From an uncultured Planctomycetales bacterium (GTDB lineage Bacteria > Planctomycetota > Planctomycetia > Pirellulales > S012-138), in contig CALJLD010000009.1 of the NCBI GenBank assembly GCA_937982665.1, positions 1 to 23,999 on the forward strand: a DNA stretch of 23,999 bases. Direction: 5' to 3'. The number at the start of each line of letters is the position of its first letter. The stretch's first letter is position 1. The translations under genes were made by a program, and so were the position numbers. Positions 22,661 through 23,999 of this stretch are shown piece by piece. The notes beneath the pieces were generated by a model. It was not told the DNA's origin. It made no database searches and worked only from the letters and a program-made list of their open reading frames with translations.

Positions 22661-23854
22661 ATGTGGATGAATCTATTCAAACCAGCGTTTGTTATTCTAA
22701 CGTTGCTGTGTTCCTGCACACCCGTTGCCGAACCGGAACAAACTATGAACGATAACGCCGCTGATCGCCCAACTGACGCTGAGCCGCGTGCATACGTACT
22801 TGGTGAAGAACTTCGCAGTGCCACAGAGAAAGAGAAGCGCTGGGAGGAACAGCAAGGCGGTCACCATCCCCGAGTAATTGACGGAGAATATAGTTTTGAG
22901 GACGGCGATCTCAATCTCCTCGCTCCAGCGCAGAGCGACGTCGATGGGGAAGTCCGCGCGCTTTGCCAGAGGTTCGCGAAATCAAGCGCGACGGAACGCA
23001 CTGCGATTAGTAATTCACTTAGCATGGACGAGTTCTACGTTTTGATTGGCTTCGGAAAACGTGCGGCTGTATTCGGCCTGCGTCGAGAGGAAACTGAGAT
23101 CGTTCGGGATGGGGTGATCGCTCTTGCAATGATCGAGCGTGAACGAGTGGATTATCGAGACATCCTGGTGAGTTTGTCTTTGCTTTACCATTGCGCAACA
23201 AAGTTGAGCGATGATCCGAACGCAATGTTCGCTAAGGTCGCAACTCTTGCACAGCCTGATGTTGCAGAGCTGTTTCTTGTTTTCGTTAATGGTTCGCCCG
23301 AGCATCGGAGCATTCGAGCGTCGTGGGGCTATGACGAGGTTGAGACCAAGCACGGACGAGGTTTCATCGGCTGGCGATTTGCTAAGTACGAACCGAAAGC
23401 GGACCTTGCACGGATTGCCATCGAGATTTCGGAGTTGGTTTCCAATGACAAGTACATTGCGGACAACATTGAGATAGCATCGGAATTACCCCCCGTCTGG
23501 CTGTCCGCAGCGAATGATCCAGAGGTAAGCCGAGTGCTGTCGACGGTTCGAGGCGGCGCATCCGTTGCTGGGAGTTTGCGTTCAGGCGAACATCCCGAAC
23601 ATCACAGCCAACAATTCAGCGTTTTCTTGGTCGAGACTGTTGATCCTGCTGACGCTCAGACTTTGGTGCGGGCATCTGCGATTAATGCAAAAGATCACTT
23701 CAAGATCGGCGTGGGAGAAGGAAGCTTGTTTTGCCTGATCGTTGCGAGATCAGTTGTTGTTGGAGTTGAGGCTTTTGAATCACAGGAAAGTCTCATGCGA
23801 TTCTCGGGCGGCATCTCCGAGATTCTCAAACAATATGCGGATGAGGGCCGTTAG
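22661..23854 (+). CDS. Probable lipoprotein of unknown function
   Basis: A 397-aa protein of no family I recognise. The N-terminus MWMNLFKPAFVILTLLCSCT has a hydrophobic core and an LCSC lipobox-like site (Cys19), so it is likely a lipoprotein; confidence in this is moderate because the site is not the consensus. The mature region is acidic and mixed (RSATEKEKRWEEQQGG), with helical segments FLVFVNGSPEHRSIRASWGY and a C-terminal FSGGISEILKQYADEGR. No catalytic motif is visible. The start ATG 22661 has AAGAGG nine bases upstream and is divergent from the DUF2283 gene. Confidence 0.65.
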   Translation: MWMNLFKPAFVILTLLCSCTPVAEPEQTMNDNAADRPTDAEPRAYVLGEELRSATEKEKRWEEQQGGHHPRVIDGEYSFEDGDLNLLAPAQSDVDGEVRALCQRFAKSSATERTAISNSLSMDEFYVLIGFGKRAAVFGLRREETEIVRDGVIALAMIERERVDYRDILVSLSLLYHCATKLSDDPNAMFAKVATLAQPDVAELFLVFVNGSPEHRSIRASWGYDEVETKHGRGFIGWRFAKYEPKADLARIAIEISELVSNDKYIADNIEIASELPPVWLSAANDPEVSRVLSTVRGGASVAGSLRSGEHPEHHSQQFSVFLVETVDPADAQTLVRASAINAKDHFKIGVGEGSLFCLIVARSVVVGVEAFESQESLMRFSGGISEILKQYADEGR

Positions 23855-23903
23855 CTGGCGCTACGCAGCGAATTCTCGAAGGCTTACCGACGAACTCGTT
23901 CAC

Positions 23904-23940
23904 AAAAAAAGCCACGCTGCGAATCAATCGCAACGTGGCT
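23904..23940 (-). terminator. Intrinsic terminator of the tRNA-Ala gene
   Basis: On the minus strand a stem AGCCACGTTGCGA / TCGCAGCGTGGCT (13 bp with one G-T wobble) encloses a 5-base loop and is followed by seven T residues (23904-23910 on the complement). It lies directly downstream of the tRNA 3' end. Confidence 0.9.
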
Positions 23941-23947
23941 CTTGAAG

Positions 23948-23999
23948 TGGAGGATAGGGGACTCGAACCCCTGACCTTCTGGCTGCCAGCCAGACGCTC
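23948..23999 (-). tRNA. tRNA-Ala(GGC), 5' part cut off by window edge
   Basis: Read on the minus strand: anticodon stem TCTGG/CCAGA with loop CTGGCAG (T33, anticodon GGC, reading GCC), variable loop AGGTC, T-arm AGGGG-TTCGAGT-CCCCT, acceptor strand ATCCTCC and discriminator A73. U70 in the acceptor fits the G3-U70 alanine identity pair. No CCA is encoded; bases continue CTTCAAG. The D-arm and 5' acceptor strand lie beyond the window. Confidence 0.9.

Noticed and set aside
22621..22824. N-terminal extension of the DUF2283 gene
   Set aside because: The extension overlaps the divergent lipoprotein gene and lies upstream of a good ribosome binding site for ATG 22620.
23948..23999. tRNA-Ala 3' end as an attachment site for an integrated island
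   Set aside because: The tRNA 3' end faces the accessory genes, but no second copy of its 3' sequence and no integrase were found in the window, and the terminator is intact.

Overview
This window looks like a chromosomal segment of a planctomycete, probably Pirellulales-like. The grounds are the gene content and protein style: RpoC with a proteobacteria-type SI3 insertion, an EF-G that resembles the EFG2/spd type, a tetrahydromethanopterin-linked C1 gene (fhcA), a DUF6370-like lipoprotein, SMI1/KNR4 (SUKH)-like proteins, a PcfJ-domain protein, a bacterial Thg1-like protein, many genes with weak Shine-Dalgarno sites, and abundant short palindromic intergenic repeats. No search was run, so the taxonomy is inferred.

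Layout. Positions 1-7481 hold the conserved information-processing block on the + strand: the 3' part of rpoC, then rpsL, rpsG and fusA (the str cluster), with hairpins after rpoC and rpsG. A GT-B glycosyltransferase (7547-8806, +) follows. Two minus-strand genes come next: a GIY-YIG/T5orf172-type protein (8850-9536) and a DUF6370-PDZ lipoprotein (9864-10511). After a repeat-filled gap come fhcA (11071-12729, +) and a membrane-anchored protein with a Gly/Asp/Ser-rich tail (13148-14020, +).

From about 14.0 kb to 23.9 kb the window is accessory in character. It contains a minisatellite, a CE6/SGNH-type esterase, a SUKH-like protein, a zinc-ribbon protein, a PcfJ-domain protein, a two-gene operon of a polynucleotide-kinase-like ATPase plus a Thg1-like 3'-5' polymerase, a SUKH-TPR protein, a DUF2283 protein and a probable lipoprotein. 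At least four non-coding repeat families occupy the gaps. The window closes in the 3' part of a minus-strand tRNA-Ala(GGC) gene with a clear intrinsic terminator.

The most interesting system is the operon at 19253-20546. The kinase has a T4-Pnkp-like Walker A and D-x-x-R arrangement. The Thg1-like protein keeps its catalytic metal ligands but not the eukaryotic tRNA-His recognition motif. A kinase that makes 5'-phosphate ends and a polymerase that adds nucleotides to 5'-phosphate ends would form a coherent two-step RNA 5'-end repair pathway. The second theme is the set of palindromic (REP/REPIN-like) repeats that share a GGTGGCA or GGGTGCCA outer tag although their inner palindromes differ.
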